A DNA stretch of 64,000 nt from the NCBI RefSeq assembly GCF_002008315.2, contig NZ_MVDG02000001.1:3410001-3474000 (forward strand). Reading direction: 5' to 3'. The notes beneath the pieces were generated by a model that searched no databases, was not told the origin of the DNA, and saw only the letters and a list, made by a program, of their open reading frames with translations. Positions 43,434 through 52,088 of this stretch are shown piece by piece. The stretch is from Arthrobacter sp. KBS0703. Lineage in GTDB: Bacteria > Actinomycetota > Actinomycetes > Actinomycetales > Micrococcaceae. Each line of letters opens with the position of its first letter. Position 1 is the stretch's first letter. Made by a program: the position numbers and the translations under genes.

Positions 43434-45501
43434 ATGACCCACCGCCCTACTGCAACGCCCGGTTCCGACATCACGGCGTGGTGGGCCAGCGCCGTCGTCT
43501 ATCAGATCTACCCCCGGTCATTCGCCGACGCCAACGGGGACGGAATGGGCGATCTCCTGGGCGTGACGGCGCGATTGCCGTACCTTCAGAAGCTCGGTGT
43601 GGACGCGATCTGGCTGTCGCCGTTCTACAAATCCCCCCAGGCGGATGCCGGCTACGACGTCGCCGATTACCGCCAGGTGGACCCCATGTTTGGCAGGCTG
43701 GAGGACTTCGACGGCATGTTGCGCCAAGCTCACAGCCTGGGCCTGAAGGTCATCGTGGACCTGGTACCGAACCACACTTCTGATGAACACGCCTGGTTCC
43801 AGGAGGCGCTGGCTGCGGCGCCCGGCTCGGCCGCGCGGGAGCGCTACATGTTCAGGCCGGGGAAGGACCAGGTGGCGGGTTCCGGCGACGGAAACCTGGC
43901 GCCAAACAACTGGAAATCCATCTTCGGCGGCCCGGCCTGGACCCGGACCACAAATCCAGACGGATCTCCCGGCGACTGGTACCTGCACCTCTTCGATACC
44001 AAGCAGCCCGACCTGAACTGGGAGAACCCGGAAGTCCAGGAGGAGATGCGCTCGGTGCTGCGGTTCTGGCTGGACCGCGGGGTCGACGGCTTCCGCGTGG
44101 ACGTGGCCCATGGCATGGTCAAGGAGGCCGGGCTTCCGGACTGGGACGGCGTTGCCGCCATGGTGGAGGGATCGGCCGACGCCGGGCACCGGCCGGATGC
44201 GCCCGGCGCGCACAGCGAAGCGGTGGAGCCGCACACGGCCCACCATTCCCGGGATCGGCCCGGCGAAGACCAGTCTGCAGACGACGCCGGGCACCAGCCG
44301 GTGTCACCGCTGTACCCGCCGTCGCCCTTCTTTGACCAGGACGGCGTGCATGAGATCTACCGCGACTGGAACCGGGTGCTGGCCGGGTACGACGGTGACC
44401 GGATGCTGGTGGCCGAGGCCTGGGTGGAACCCGCGGAACGCCTTGCGCGGTACATCCGCAAGGACGAGATGCAGCAGGCCTTCAACTTCGATTTCCTGCT
44501 GGCCGGCTGGGACGCCCAGAGGATGGCGGTGGCCATCGAAGACTCCTTGGAAGCGGCCGCATCGGTGGCTGCCCCGTCAACCTGGGTCCTGAGCAACCAC
44601 GACACCGTGCGCCACACCACCCGCTTCGGCCTGGCCGACCCCACCACGTTCCCGAAGGGCATTGCGGCGGAGGACGAGCAGCCGGACGCCGGCCTGGGCC
44701 TGGCCCGCGCCCGGGCAGCCACTCTGGTGTCCCTGGCGCTTCCGGGTTCGGCCTACGTGTACCAGGGCGAGGAGCTCGGCCTTCCGGAGCACACCACGCT
44801 GCCGGCTGAGGCCCGCCAGGACCCGACGTTCTTCCGCACCAACGGCATTGAGCGCGGGCGCGACGGGTGCCGGGTGCCGCTGCCGTGGAAGTCCGGCGAG
44901 CCCGGCTACGGTTTCGCCGATGGCTACACAGCCGGCGTTGCGTCCGACGGCGTTGCGTCCGACGGCGGATCTGGTCACCGCCCGCCTGCGGCTCCGTGGC
45001 TGCCGCAGCCCGACTCGTTCGGGGAACTGGCCGCTGACCGGCAGGACGGCGTCGAGGGTTCAACGCTGGAGCTGTACCGCTCGGCGTTGTCGCTGCGCAA
45101 GGGCCACGGCCTGGGGTCGGGCACCTTCTGCTGGGCCGACATGCACGATCCCGAAACAGGCGTCCTGGCCTTCCAGAACCGTGACATCCTGGTGATCGCC
45201 AACATGGGCACGGAGCCGACTCCCGTGCCGGACGGTTACCGGGTGGAACTTTCGAGTGCCGCAGAGGCCGGCGCCGGCGGACCGGCCGCCGTCGAACCTG
45301 TCTCTTATACACATCTAGATGTGTATAAGAGAACCGGCCGTTGTCGGGGCAGGTGCCGGACGGCTGGCCTCGCGCCCGGCCGCTGCGGAGACTGGAGTCC
45401 GGGCATCCGGAGTACCCGCAGGCGGAACCCTCGACGCTGCCGTCATTGCCCCCAACACTGTCTCTTATACACATCTAGATGTGTATAAGAGACAGGGGTA
45501 G
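43434..45501 (+). CDS. GH13 alpha-glucosidase, C-terminus broken by two junctions
   Basis: Hydrolyses terminal alpha-glucosides (sucrose, maltose or isomaltose type), cytoplasmic. Conserved regions: I 'DLVPNHTSDEHAWF'; II 'DGFRVDVAHG' with nucleophile D223; III 'VAEAWVEP' with acid/base E328; IV 'VLSNHDTVRH' with D390. A Pro/Ala/His-rich linker (about residues 244-290) is inserted in domain B/barrel. Junction copies at 45298 and 45458 split the beta-sandwich C-terminus into pieces ending in 'LDAAVIAPNT' and then Gly-stop at 45499-45501, which resembles the usual C-terminal 'P-A-x-T-x-W' strand. The frame shifts across the first junction, so bases are missing or extra there. Confidence 0.9.
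45298..45332. other. Mate-pair junction artefact 4 (trimmed)
   Basis: 35 bases of the 38-bp palindrome; the last CAG is missing. Inside the alpha-glucosidase gene. Confidence 0.95.
45458..45495. other. Mate-pair junction artefact 5
   Basis: Complete 38-bp copy, 125 bases after copy 4, at the very end of the alpha-glucosidase gene. Confidence 0.96.
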
Positions 45502-45540
45502 CCCCGCGCTCCGCGCCTTAACTAAAGAGCGCTGCACTAA

Positions 45541-45574
45541 AGAGCGCTGCGTCCCGAAAGGAACGCAGCGCTCT
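45541..45574. terminator. Hairpin between convergent genes
   Basis: Stem AGAGCGCTGCGT (45541-45552) with ACGCAGCGCTCT (45563-45574), 10-base loop. Preceded by a tandem 15-base repeat ACTAAAGAGCGCTGC (45521, 45536). Probable terminator for the glucosidase; no long T-run. Confidence 0.6.
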
Positions 45575-45677
45575 GCGGTGCACCGGCGGAACGGCACTCA
45601 GGCGGGACGGCACTCAGCGGAACGGAGTACGCGCCTCGCCGAAGGTGAGCCCGCAGGAGCCGGCAATTCGAGCCTGG

Positions 45678-45959
45678 CTACTTGCCGCCCTTGAAGAAGC
45701 CGGCGATCCGGGCTCCGAGGCCCTTGACGTTCTCGGCAACGTCTCCCGCGATTTCCTTGGCGTTCCCTGCCACGTCACCGGCGAGTTCCTTGGCGTTGTC
45801 CGCAACATCTCCGGAGAGGAATTCCTTGACGTTTTCCGTGGCCTGACCGGCAAATTCCTTCGCGTGGCCGGCCGCTTCACCGGCAAATTCCTTGGCGTGC
45901 CCAACCGCGTTTTCGAGTCCGTCCTTGGCAGCCTGGTTTCCTGTTACTTCATCGCTCAC
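45678..45959 (-). CDS. 11-mer-repeat amphipathic protein (LEA-like)
   Basis: 93 aa, no signal peptide. About six 11-residue repeats: GHAKEFAGEAA, GHAKEFAGQAT, ENVKEFLSGDVA, DNAKELAGDVA, GNAKEIAGDVA, ENVKGLGARIA. This periodicity forms a continuous amphipathic helix, as in group 3 LEA and some CsbD-like stress proteins that protect membranes or proteins on drying or osmotic stress. It lies downstream of the Asp23 cluster on the same strand, 177 bases away, and may belong to the same stress regulon. Function is inferred from repeat type only. Confidence 0.78.
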   Translation of the reverse strand: MSDEVTGNQAAKDGLENAVGHAKEFAGEAAGHAKEFAGQATENVKEFLSGDVADNAKELAGDVAGNAKEIAGDVAENVKGLGARIAGFFKGGK

Positions 45960-46136
45960 AGTGTTCTCCTTGTTGACGGGCTTCGCCGGGTTTTTGGCCC
46001 GGTCAGGGCAATGGCGTCTGCAGGGCAGCCGCCAGCCTTCTCTTTCAACCTATGGCCTTGAAGATCCCCGGGCCAAAACCGTCCGCGGCCCCGGACGCAC
46101 CAGGGCACAGTGACGTCACAATCAGGAAGCCTCAAT

Positions 46137-46748
46137 TCAGCGGACGCGCTCCGCACGGCTGAACCGGGCGCGCGCGCCCGCGGCGATGTACACCAGCACC
46201 GGCGTGCGCTGGCCCACCACGGCTTCCAGTGCGGCCACCAGCGCCGAGGTGTCCGCGGCGAGGACCTGCGGCGGAACTCCCGGCCTGGGGTGCAGTCGGA
46301 TCTTTAGGGCGGGCTGCCCGCGGACCTCGTACGTGGCAACCGTGGCACCGGCCAGGTCAGGGCGTTCGGCCAGCGCATTCCTCAGCGCCTGTTCGGCCAC
46401 TCCGCTTCCGATCCGTATGTCACCGGGAACCCCGCCGGGATCCTCGGCAGCCAGCAGGAGGTCTGTCCGGCCCTTTCCCTGCTGCGCGACCCAGGCCACC
46501 ATGAGGCCGATCAGCACAACAAGGACCAGGGCCAGGACGATCCAAAGCCAGCTTTCCGACCGGCCCGGGAACCGCGTGCTCTCGAACATCTGGTTGGCGA
46601 CGTTCCACACGCCCCGCGACCAGGACTGCCACCACGTCCCCACAGCGGGAACAGTGGCCAGCAGCATGAGCAGGATACCCACTGCCAGCAACTTGAATCC
46701 AAGGATCCCGATGAGGATCCTGTTGAGGGTCCTAGGCGTGCTGTTCAT
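46137..46748 (-). CDS. AmaP-like Asp23 membrane anchor
   Basis: 203 aa with two membrane helices (about 13-35 and 68-88) enclosing an external loop, then a cytoplasmic domain. Such architecture and position match AmaP, which anchors Asp23 to the membrane in staphylococci. Last gene of five coupled by 4-base overlaps. Assignment rests on context and topology rather than on strong sequence identity. Confidence 0.7.
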   Translation of the reverse strand: MNSTPRTLNRILIGILGFKLLAVGILLMLLATVPAVGTWWQSWSRGVWNVANQMFESTRFPGRSESWLWIVLALVLVVLIGLMVAWVAQQGKGRTDLLLAAEDPGGVPGDIRIGSGVAEQALRNALAERPDLAGATVATYEVRGQPALKIRLHPRPGVPPQVLAADTSALVAALEAVVGQRTPVLVYIAAGARARFSRAERVR

Positions 46749-47395
46749 GCGCCTATCACCCCGGACGTCGCGAGGTTGATCCGCACCTGGGGCATGGGGG
46801 TCGGGGCCATGGAGTGCAGTTCGTCCTCGACCGCCTCACGGATTGCGTTCTCGCTGACCGGCACGCCGGACGTGGGGCGGACATTCACCACTGCCTGACG
46901 CTGGGACACCACCACCATGACCTGTTCCTGGGTGACATTCGCCGCCAGGCGAGCCCGGCGGGCAAGGGCTGAGGCGATGACTTCGTCATCAACCACCACG
47001 GCTACTCGCGGATCGTCAAGTAAGTGACGGGCCCGGCGGCCCGGCAGGACGGCACTGAGGAAGAAAAAGAGCCCCGCGGCTGCGGTCACGGCTCCCGTGA
47101 CTCCCAAGAGGAGCGGAGGCACTCCGCCCGGCAGCGCCACGATCCGTTCCGCCGCCGTCTGGGGATCGATAAGCCAAGGCGGCTGGCCGATGGCGCGCAC
47201 GGCGGACTCGAGCAGGGCATAAAGGCAGAGGAGAACGACCAGGGCCGCGGCGACCCCTGCTGCTGCCGCACGGGAGGAATGCGTCTCCCGGCGCAGAACC
47301 CGGTTCATGTCCAACGGGGCGGCATGCGCCGGGCCGGCCGCACCCTCCCCGGGCGCGTCGCCTGCCTCGTTCTGCTGTTCAGTGACGGAACTCAA
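46745..47395 (-). CDS. DUF6286-type membrane protein of the Asp23 cluster
   Basis: 216 aa if it starts at the TTG at 47393-47395, which overlaps the previous stop (TTGA) and has GGAGAGGG upstream; an ATG at 47306-47308 would give 187 aa. Two helices (near 47-70 and 98-122 from the TTG), then a cytoplasmic domain 'VAVVVDDEVIASALARRARL' and 'VNVRPTSGVPVSENAIREAV' resembling Asp23-like folds. Found only in actinobacterial Asp23 clusters; role unknown. Confidence 0.72.
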   Translation of the reverse strand: MSSVTEQQNEAGDAPGEGAAGPAHAAPLDMNRVLRRETHSSRAAAAGVAAALVVLLCLYALLESAVRAIGQPPWLIDPQTAAERIVALPGGVPPLLLGVTGAVTAAAGLFFFLSAVLPGRRARHLLDDPRVAVVVDDEVIASALARRARLAANVTQEQVMVVVSQRQAVVNVRPTSGVPVSENAIREAVEDELHSMAPTPMPQVRINLATSGVIGA

Positions 47396-47775
47396 CGAAC
47401 CCGGCCCCTCTCCGTGACGTGTGCCCCGCTGATGCGGATGTCTACCCTGCTCAACCGTGCACCGCTGAGTTCCGTGACCTTGGTGAGGATGTCGGACTTG
47501 GCGGCGACCGCTCGCTCCCAGATGGATCCGCCGAACACAGAGACACGTTCCGGATCGCGGAGAACGGCCGTCAGGCCGGGGATCTTGATAGGCGTGACGA
47601 GGGATAAAGCCAGCAGGCCGTCGTCGTCCGACCACTCCGCACGGACGTCGTGGGCCGGCACGCCCAGGGACTCTGCGGCTGCGGCCTTGGCCAGGCTGGT
47701 GAGGGCCTGGGTGCTGATCCGGTTATGCCCGCTGTACGGCGGGCTCGGCATGGCTGCTTCGGCTGCCCCGCTCAT
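47392..47775 (-). CDS. Asp23/Gls24-like protein, short
   Basis: 127 aa, start ATG 47773-47775 overlapping the DUF2273 stop. 'ISTQALTSLAKAAAAESLGV' and 'RVDIRISGAHVTERGRVR' suggest a divergent Asp23/Gls24 domain. Cytoplasmic; second Asp23 copy in the cluster. Confidence 0.72.
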   Translation of the reverse strand: MSGAAEAAMPSPPYSGHNRISTQALTSLAKAAAAESLGVPAHDVRAEWSDDDGLLALSLVTPIKIPGLTAVLRDPERVSVFGGSIWERAVAAKSDILTKVTELSGARLSRVDIRISGAHVTERGRVR

Positions 47776-47963
47776 GATGAGGAGCGCCGGCCGCTGAGGG
47801 CGTCCATGACGCTGCGCAGGTCCAGTTTCCCTTCTGCGGCGCGGCCCAGGAGGGCACCTATGCCCATGAACAGCAGGGAGATCAGGAATCCCCACAGGCC
47901 AAACTGGAAGGACATGAACGCCACGAACGCACCGATTGCGATGCCTACGACCGTCAGGCTCAC
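47772..47963 (-). CDS. DUF2273 small membrane protein
   Basis: 63 aa with one or two helices ('TVVGIAIGAFVAFMSFQFGL', 'GFLISLLFMGIGALLGRAAE') and a short basic tail. DUF2273 proteins are standard members of Asp23 operons. Overlaps both neighbours by 4 bases. Confidence 0.88.
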   Translation of the reverse strand: MSLTVVGIAIGAFVAFMSFQFGLWGFLISLLFMGIGALLGRAAEGKLDLRSVMDALSGRRSSS

Positions 47964-48418
47964 AGGACCGACTCCCTTTCAGTCACAGCCGCAGCCCCCA
48001 CGGGTTTCGGCGGCGGAGCTATATAAACGTCATTGATTTCGACGTTCACCTCAATGACCTGCAGGCCAACGAGTTTTTCGACCGCCGAATAGACAGCCGC
48101 CCGGACTTGGTTGGCCAGGGAATGCAGCGGCGTCCCGTAGGCCGCCACCAGCGTGATATCGACAGCGACCTGGGTCTCGCCGACCTCGGCATGCACACCT
48201 GCGGCATGGTCGGAGCTACCCACGGCGTCGCGGATGGCACCCAGCGCCCGTGAAGAGCCCGTTCCAAGGGAATACACCCCCGGCACGGCGCGGGCCGCAA
48301 TTCCCGCCACCTTGGCCACTGCCGTCTCAGAGATGATGGTGCGGCCGCTGGCCGCGGACTGCCCCGGGGCCGCCTCCGCGCGGACTCCGGCGGAGGGTTG
48401 TGGGTTCTGGTATTCCAT
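47960..48418 (-). CDS. Asp23/Gls24 family envelope stress protein
   Basis: 152 aa, first gene of the cluster. Asp23 domain: 'GRTIISETAVAKVAGIAARA', 'VPGVYSLG', 'TQVAVDITLVAAYGTPLHSL', 'VRAAVYSAVEKLVGLQVIEV', 'EINDVYIAP'. Asp23 forms filaments under the membrane and responds to cell-wall stress. Start ATG 48416-48418 with AAGGGGAG upstream. No promoter could be assigned with confidence. Confidence 0.93.
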   Translation of the reverse strand: MEYQNPQPSAGVRAEAAPGQSAASGRTIISETAVAKVAGIAARAVPGVYSLGTGSSRALGAIRDAVGSSDHAAGVHAEVGETQVAVDITLVAAYGTPLHSLANQVRAAVYSAVEKLVGLQVIEVNVEINDVYIAPPPKPVGAAAVTERESVL

Positions 48419-48524
48419 CAGGCGCTCCCCTTCTGTTGAACACAACCCTATCCCTTAGGTCCGACAACGTCAGGGGCGCAGCGCACCGGATTCGCCTGCG
48501 GTTCCAGAAGCCTCCGCCGGCGGT

Positions 48525-48992
48525 TTACGAACAGTTGGCGGCCAGCCACTTCGTCACCGGGGCCATGGCGTTCTGGAACTGGCCGCTGGAATACACGGTC
48601 TGGTCCTTCAGCCCCGCCACGGCGACTTCATTAAGCTTCGCGAAGTCGGCCTTCAGCGCATCCGGAACGCGCTCCGCCGTTTCACTGAGTTCGGCCTTCT
48701 TCTGCTCCAGTTCCGCGGTCTTTCCCTGGGCGGCCGACATCGGCAACAGCGAGGCTCCGGTGGCCTGCTCGGAGATGGTCGTGCACGCCTCAGCAGCGGA
48801 GGCGTAGCCTCCGAATGGGCCGGACGACGCACTGGCCGTCGCCGAGGGGCTGCCGCTTGACGAAGCGGGGGTGCTGGGAGAGGCGGACGACGGCGCGCTG
48901 CCGGCCGTCGGAGCGGAGCAGGCAGTGAGTGCCGCAACGGCGAAGAGGGCGGCGGCGGTCAGCGGGCGTGCAAGGTTTTTCACAATTAACAT
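48525..48992 (-). CDS. Small lipoprotein of unknown function
   Basis: 155 aa. Signal peptide with lipobox L-T-A-C at residues 22-25, Ser/Ala/Pro/Thr-rich linker to about residue 65, then a helical domain ('CTTISEQATGASLLPMSAAQ' ... 'LNEVAVAGLKDQTVYSSGQF'), two Cys near its ends. Start chosen at ATG 48990-48992; the longer frame to 49154 lacks a signal. Not recognised as a known family. Confidence 0.85.
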   Translation of the reverse strand: MLIVKNLARPLTAAALFAVAALTACSAPTAGSAPSSASPSTPASSSGSPSATASASSGPFGGYASAAEACTTISEQATGASLLPMSAAQGKTAELEQKKAELSETAERVPDALKADFAKLNEVAVAGLKDQTVYSSGQFQNAMAPVTKWLAANCS

Positions 48993-49211
48993 TCCTGGAT
49001 CGGTTGCGCCGCCGGCTTCGGCGGCCTGTCTGGCCGGCGCAGCGCGCCGGCAGTGTCCCCCGGCGTGCGAGTCTAGCCCGGGCCGTAGCCCGCTTACCAA
49101 GTTGACTTTGCGCCTGGTCCTTGCAGCCTTCCCCTTATATAAGGGAACGAACACGGCAATTTGGGCAGCATTCGGGAACCGGACAATCGGAAGATCACAG
49201 TGTTAACGCGG

Positions 49212-49242
49212 GGAGGCGCCCGGATGTGCTCCGGGCGCCTCC
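49212..49242 (-). terminator. Strong hairpin downstream of levansucrase
   Basis: 13-base perfect stem GGAGGCGCCCGGA (49212-49224) with TCCGGGCGCCTCC (49230-49242), 5-base loop. Followed in the transcript direction by no T-run, so possibly a processing barrier rather than a classical terminator. Confidence 0.6.
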
Positions 49243-49250
49243 GCAGACGT

Positions 49251-49274
49251 GATGCTGTGATGCTGTGATGCTGT
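49251..49274. repeat. 8-bp tandem repeat GATGCTGT x3
   Basis: Three exact copies end one base before the levansucrase stop codon region. Confidence 0.85.
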
Positions 49275-49275
49275 C

Positions 49276-50871
49276 TTACTTGTACTGTCCGGCGCCGCCA
49301 ACCTTGAGGTTGGTGGGCAGGTAACCGAACGGGCCAAGGCCGTTCTGGCCGAAGCTGCGGTCAACCTTGGACACGCCGTCCCGGAAGTTGATCTTCACGG
49401 TGGGCGACAGGGAGCCGCCGCGGACGCCGTTGACGTTGTCGATGAAGGACTGGACCAGTCCGCCAGGCTGCACGTAGTGCGAGTAGGCCTGGAACTGGCG
49501 GCCGTTCTGGTTCGGCGTCGGGGCTTCCGGGGATTCGGACGGAAGGTTCAGGTCCGTCGGGGATCCGAGGGCCAGGCCGCTGTTGTTCATCGGCTGGTAG
49601 TCCGAGCGCACGCCGTTGCCCACGAAACCGTACACGCCGTCGGGGCCGCGCATGCCCGCTGCGTAGGTGAACTGGTGGCTGATGGTGAACAGGTAGTACT
49701 TGTTCTTGCCGCCCTCGTTCTGGATGAAGATCTGCGGGCGCTCAGTCTGGTCGTTGACGCAGTTGGCGGACAGGACCGGCGGAAGGAACTTCCACTTGGT
49801 CAGGTCCTTGTTCTCGGCCACTGCCAGGCCGACGTTTGCGGTCTGGTAGTAGGCACCCTTGCTGTTGACCTCGTCGAGCTTCTCGGCGTTGGGGTCGCCC
49901 TTGGCGTAACCCAGGTCCTCGTTCTTGCAGCGGTAATCGCCGCGGTTGCCGCCGGTGTTGCCTTCGAAGACCATGAACGTCTTGCCCGGGTGGGCCGGGT
50001 CAGCAAACGTGTACGGATCGCGGAACGCGAAGCCGGGGTTCTGGGCCTTGTTCTGGTACATCTTGCCGTCCGGTTCGAGCAGCTTGGTGTGCTTGAAGCC
50101 GTCGAAGGTGACGCCGTTCTTGTCGGCGTGGATGTTGCCCAGAGCCTTGGCGATGGCTGCGTCGGGGGCGATTCCGCCGCCGCCCGCGTTGCGCTCCTTG
50201 ACGTCGTAGAACGTGGTGGCCGTGTAGAACACGTTCACCTTGCCGCCCTTCATGAGCCGGGTTGAACCGGACCACTCAGTGTTGCCGATGGAAGAGCCGT
50301 CCACGAACACGTGTCCGCCGTAGTTCCATTTGTCCTTGGCCGGATCTGCGTTGGTCTTGCGGAAGAAGTAACCGATGCGGGCGTTCCAGTGACGCTGGTC
50401 GAAGCCGTAGCCGGCGTGCCGGTCGGCGACGAGCGAGAAGATCACGTCGTAACCCTTGTAGCTGATCTGGTTGGCGTTCTCATCGGTCAGGGACCAGGTG
50501 TCCCAGACCCACACGTCGTTGTTCATGGCGGGGAAATCCTCAGGGATCTCCGGCATGGTGACATCCGGGCTCATGGAGTTCTTGCCAGGCGTGACGGTGG
50601 AGTCGCTCTGGGCCATGACCTGTTTGGCATCGGCACGGGTCCACTTGGAGGTGAAGTCGGCCGCCGGATCGTGAGCCAGCTGCGTGTGCTTGGTCGGCAG
50701 GGGGAAGCCCGGGGTGGGGGCGGGCATCTGCGTGTTCGACGGCGGATCCGACGGTTCGTTTGCCTGCGCCGACGGCACGGCCAAGAACGTGGTGGCCGCG
50801 ACGGCGGCCGCCAGAGCTGCGGCGGCGGGTCGCCACCGCAGCATCCGGGGTGCGTTGGGGTGCTTGTGCAT
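49276..50871 (-). CDS. Secreted levansucrase/inulosucrase (GH68)
   Basis: Splits sucrose and transfers fructose to a growing fructan, outside the cell. 531 aa with a signal peptide (cleavage after about residue 37, 'SAQA'). Catalytic triad: nucleophile D124 in 'VWDTWSL', transition-state Asp D285 in 'FRDPYTF', acid/base E377 in 'QTERPQIF'. Whether it makes levan or inulin-type oligosaccharides is not readable. Start ATG 50869-50871 (AGAAGAG upstream). A LacI-type operator lies at 51128-51141, matching the alpha-glucosidase/importer locus 8 kb away, so glucose and oligosaccharides it releases may be imported by that system. Confidence 0.95.
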   Translation of the reverse strand: MHKHPNAPRMLRWRPAAAALAAAVAATTFLAVPSAQANEPSDPPSNTQMPAPTPGFPLPTKHTQLAHDPAADFTSKWTRADAKQVMAQSDSTVTPGKNSMSPDVTMPEIPEDFPAMNNDVWVWDTWSLTDENANQISYKGYDVIFSLVADRHAGYGFDQRHWNARIGYFFRKTNADPAKDKWNYGGHVFVDGSSIGNTEWSGSTRLMKGGKVNVFYTATTFYDVKERNAGGGGIAPDAAIAKALGNIHADKNGVTFDGFKHTKLLEPDGKMYQNKAQNPGFAFRDPYTFADPAHPGKTFMVFEGNTGGNRGDYRCKNEDLGYAKGDPNAEKLDEVNSKGAYYQTANVGLAVAENKDLTKWKFLPPVLSANCVNDQTERPQIFIQNEGGKNKYYLFTISHQFTYAAGMRGPDGVYGFVGNGVRSDYQPMNNSGLALGSPTDLNLPSESPEAPTPNQNGRQFQAYSHYVQPGGLVQSFIDNVNGVRGGSLSPTVKINFRDGVSKVDRSFGQNGLGPFGYLPTNLKVGGAGQYK

Positions 50872-51301
50872 GTTTTGCTCTTCTCGCGGAGTTACATTTC
50901 GTGGAAGACGGGCATGTGCCCTTGTCCCCGCGCACTCCGGAGATCCCGATGACACGGCAGGCGTCATCGAGGACGCCGTTGTGTCGAGGGGAGAACGGGG
51001 CTTGGGTAAGGCCCCGGTAAAGCGGCTCGGGAGGTTGTGCTTTCCCGGCCTGCACTCCACCGTAGACAACGTTGTCAGCCGAGTTCAACCCGGTTTTCGA
51101 CGCACCCAGAAGGCCGGGCCGAAAAAGTGCAAGCGCTTACATCTCCGTCTGCGCGCGCGTGCCATATCGGGGCCGGCGATTCAAACGCCGCTTAATAAAT
51201 CTGCTTTATACCCGTCATTTACTACCTGTTAACCCGTCAACTGCTCCACGGCTGTCCTTTTAGAGCCGCAAAAGGGCAGTTGCGGAGCGCCCGATCCGGT
51301 T
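50872..51301. other. Levansucrase upstream region
   Basis: About 430 bases with no convincing gene. Holds the operator at 51128-51141 and an AT-rich stretch at about 51190-51235 that may carry the promoter. Confidence 0.6.
51128..51141. promoter_or_regulatory. LacI operator upstream of levansucrase
   Basis: TGCAAGCGCTTACA, nearly perfect palindrome with central CG, 257 bases upstream of the start codon. One mismatch to the site at 43395. Confidence 0.65.
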
Positions 51302-51982
51302 CTACCCGCGCGCGGATGGATTTCCGCGCCGACGGATAAAGTACTCGGCCACTGCGAGATTGATCACCCATGCCGACCCCATGAGCACCGCTCTGGTCAG
51401 CTCGCTTGCGGGGCCGATCAGGAGGAGCCAGGGGATGGACACCAACGCCTGGGTTCCCGCGGCGACTCCAATGGCATAGCCGCGGGCCATCCACGCACTG
51501 TGGCTGACGAAGTCCCGGCGCCGAATCGCGAGCAGCCCCAGGACGATGCTCACCACCATGCCCGAGCCGAAGATGAGCCGGAGGACGAGCAGCATGTCGC
51601 CGTCGCCCTCCGGGAGGTCGTAGAAGACCGCCATCCACAGGCCTGAGAGTCCGACGAGCAGGCCGGCCGGCGCGAGAATCCGCCCCGCGATCCGGTGCCA
51701 GCCGAGCCTGCCGCGACTGCCCCGGCGGAGTGATGGAACGAACTGGAATGCCCCCAACAGACTGTAGACAATGGCAGCGGGAATGTGGATCAGCACAGGG
51801 AAGGGCGAGTCGAAGAAACGCGCGTTCTGCGGCGTCACCGCGGCGCCGCCCGGCAGTTCGGCAAGACGAACCGCGCCGAAAAAGACCGGGATGAGGCTGA
51901 GCAAAATCAAGGCGGCGGGCACGGGCCACCGGGCCCGTGAACGCCGAACGGGCGCCGGTGCGCCGATGGTTTCTGTTGGCAT
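51302..51982 (-). CDS. DUF2306 membrane protein
   Basis: 226 aa with about seven membrane helices, no signal peptide. 'RIAGRILAPAGLLVGLSGLW' and 'HSAWMARGYAIGVAAGTQAL' with conserved His are typical of DUF2306, thought to resemble cytochrome-b561-like four-helix proteins. Start ATG 51980-51982 with GGAGG upstream. Divergent from a TetR regulator with two matching operators between, so it is probably the repressor's target. Function unknown. Confidence 0.85.
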   Translation of the reverse strand: MPTETIGAPAPVRRSRARWPVPAALILLSLIPVFFGAVRLAELPGGAAVTPQNARFFDSPFPVLIHIPAAIVYSLLGAFQFVPSLRRGSRGRLGWHRIAGRILAPAGLLVGLSGLWMAVFYDLPEGDGDMLLVLRLIFGSGMVVSIVLGLLAIRRRDFVSHSAWMARGYAIGVAAGTQALVSIPWLLLIGPASELTRAVLMGSAWVINLAVAEYFIRRRGNPSARG

Positions 51983-52002
51983 ATGTCTACCTCCGCTCAC
52001 CG

Positions 52003-52019
52003 GGTGTACGGTGTACACC
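52003..52019. promoter_or_regulatory. TetR operator copy 1
   Basis: GGTGTAC-GGT-GTACACC, perfect 7-3-7 palindrome, 20 bases upstream of the DUF2306 start. Confidence 0.75.
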
Positions 52020-52037
52020 TCATGAATCCCGACAGTA

Positions 52038-52054
52038 GGTGTACGCAGTACACT
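52038..52054. promoter_or_regulatory. TetR operator copy 2
   Basis: GGTGTAC-GCA-GTACACT, same palindrome with one mismatch, 34 bases upstream of the TetR start. The centres of the two sites are 35 bases apart. Confidence 0.75.
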
Positions 52055-52088
52055 TGTCAAGAGAAACCGCAAAAGGAGGCTGGTCCGG

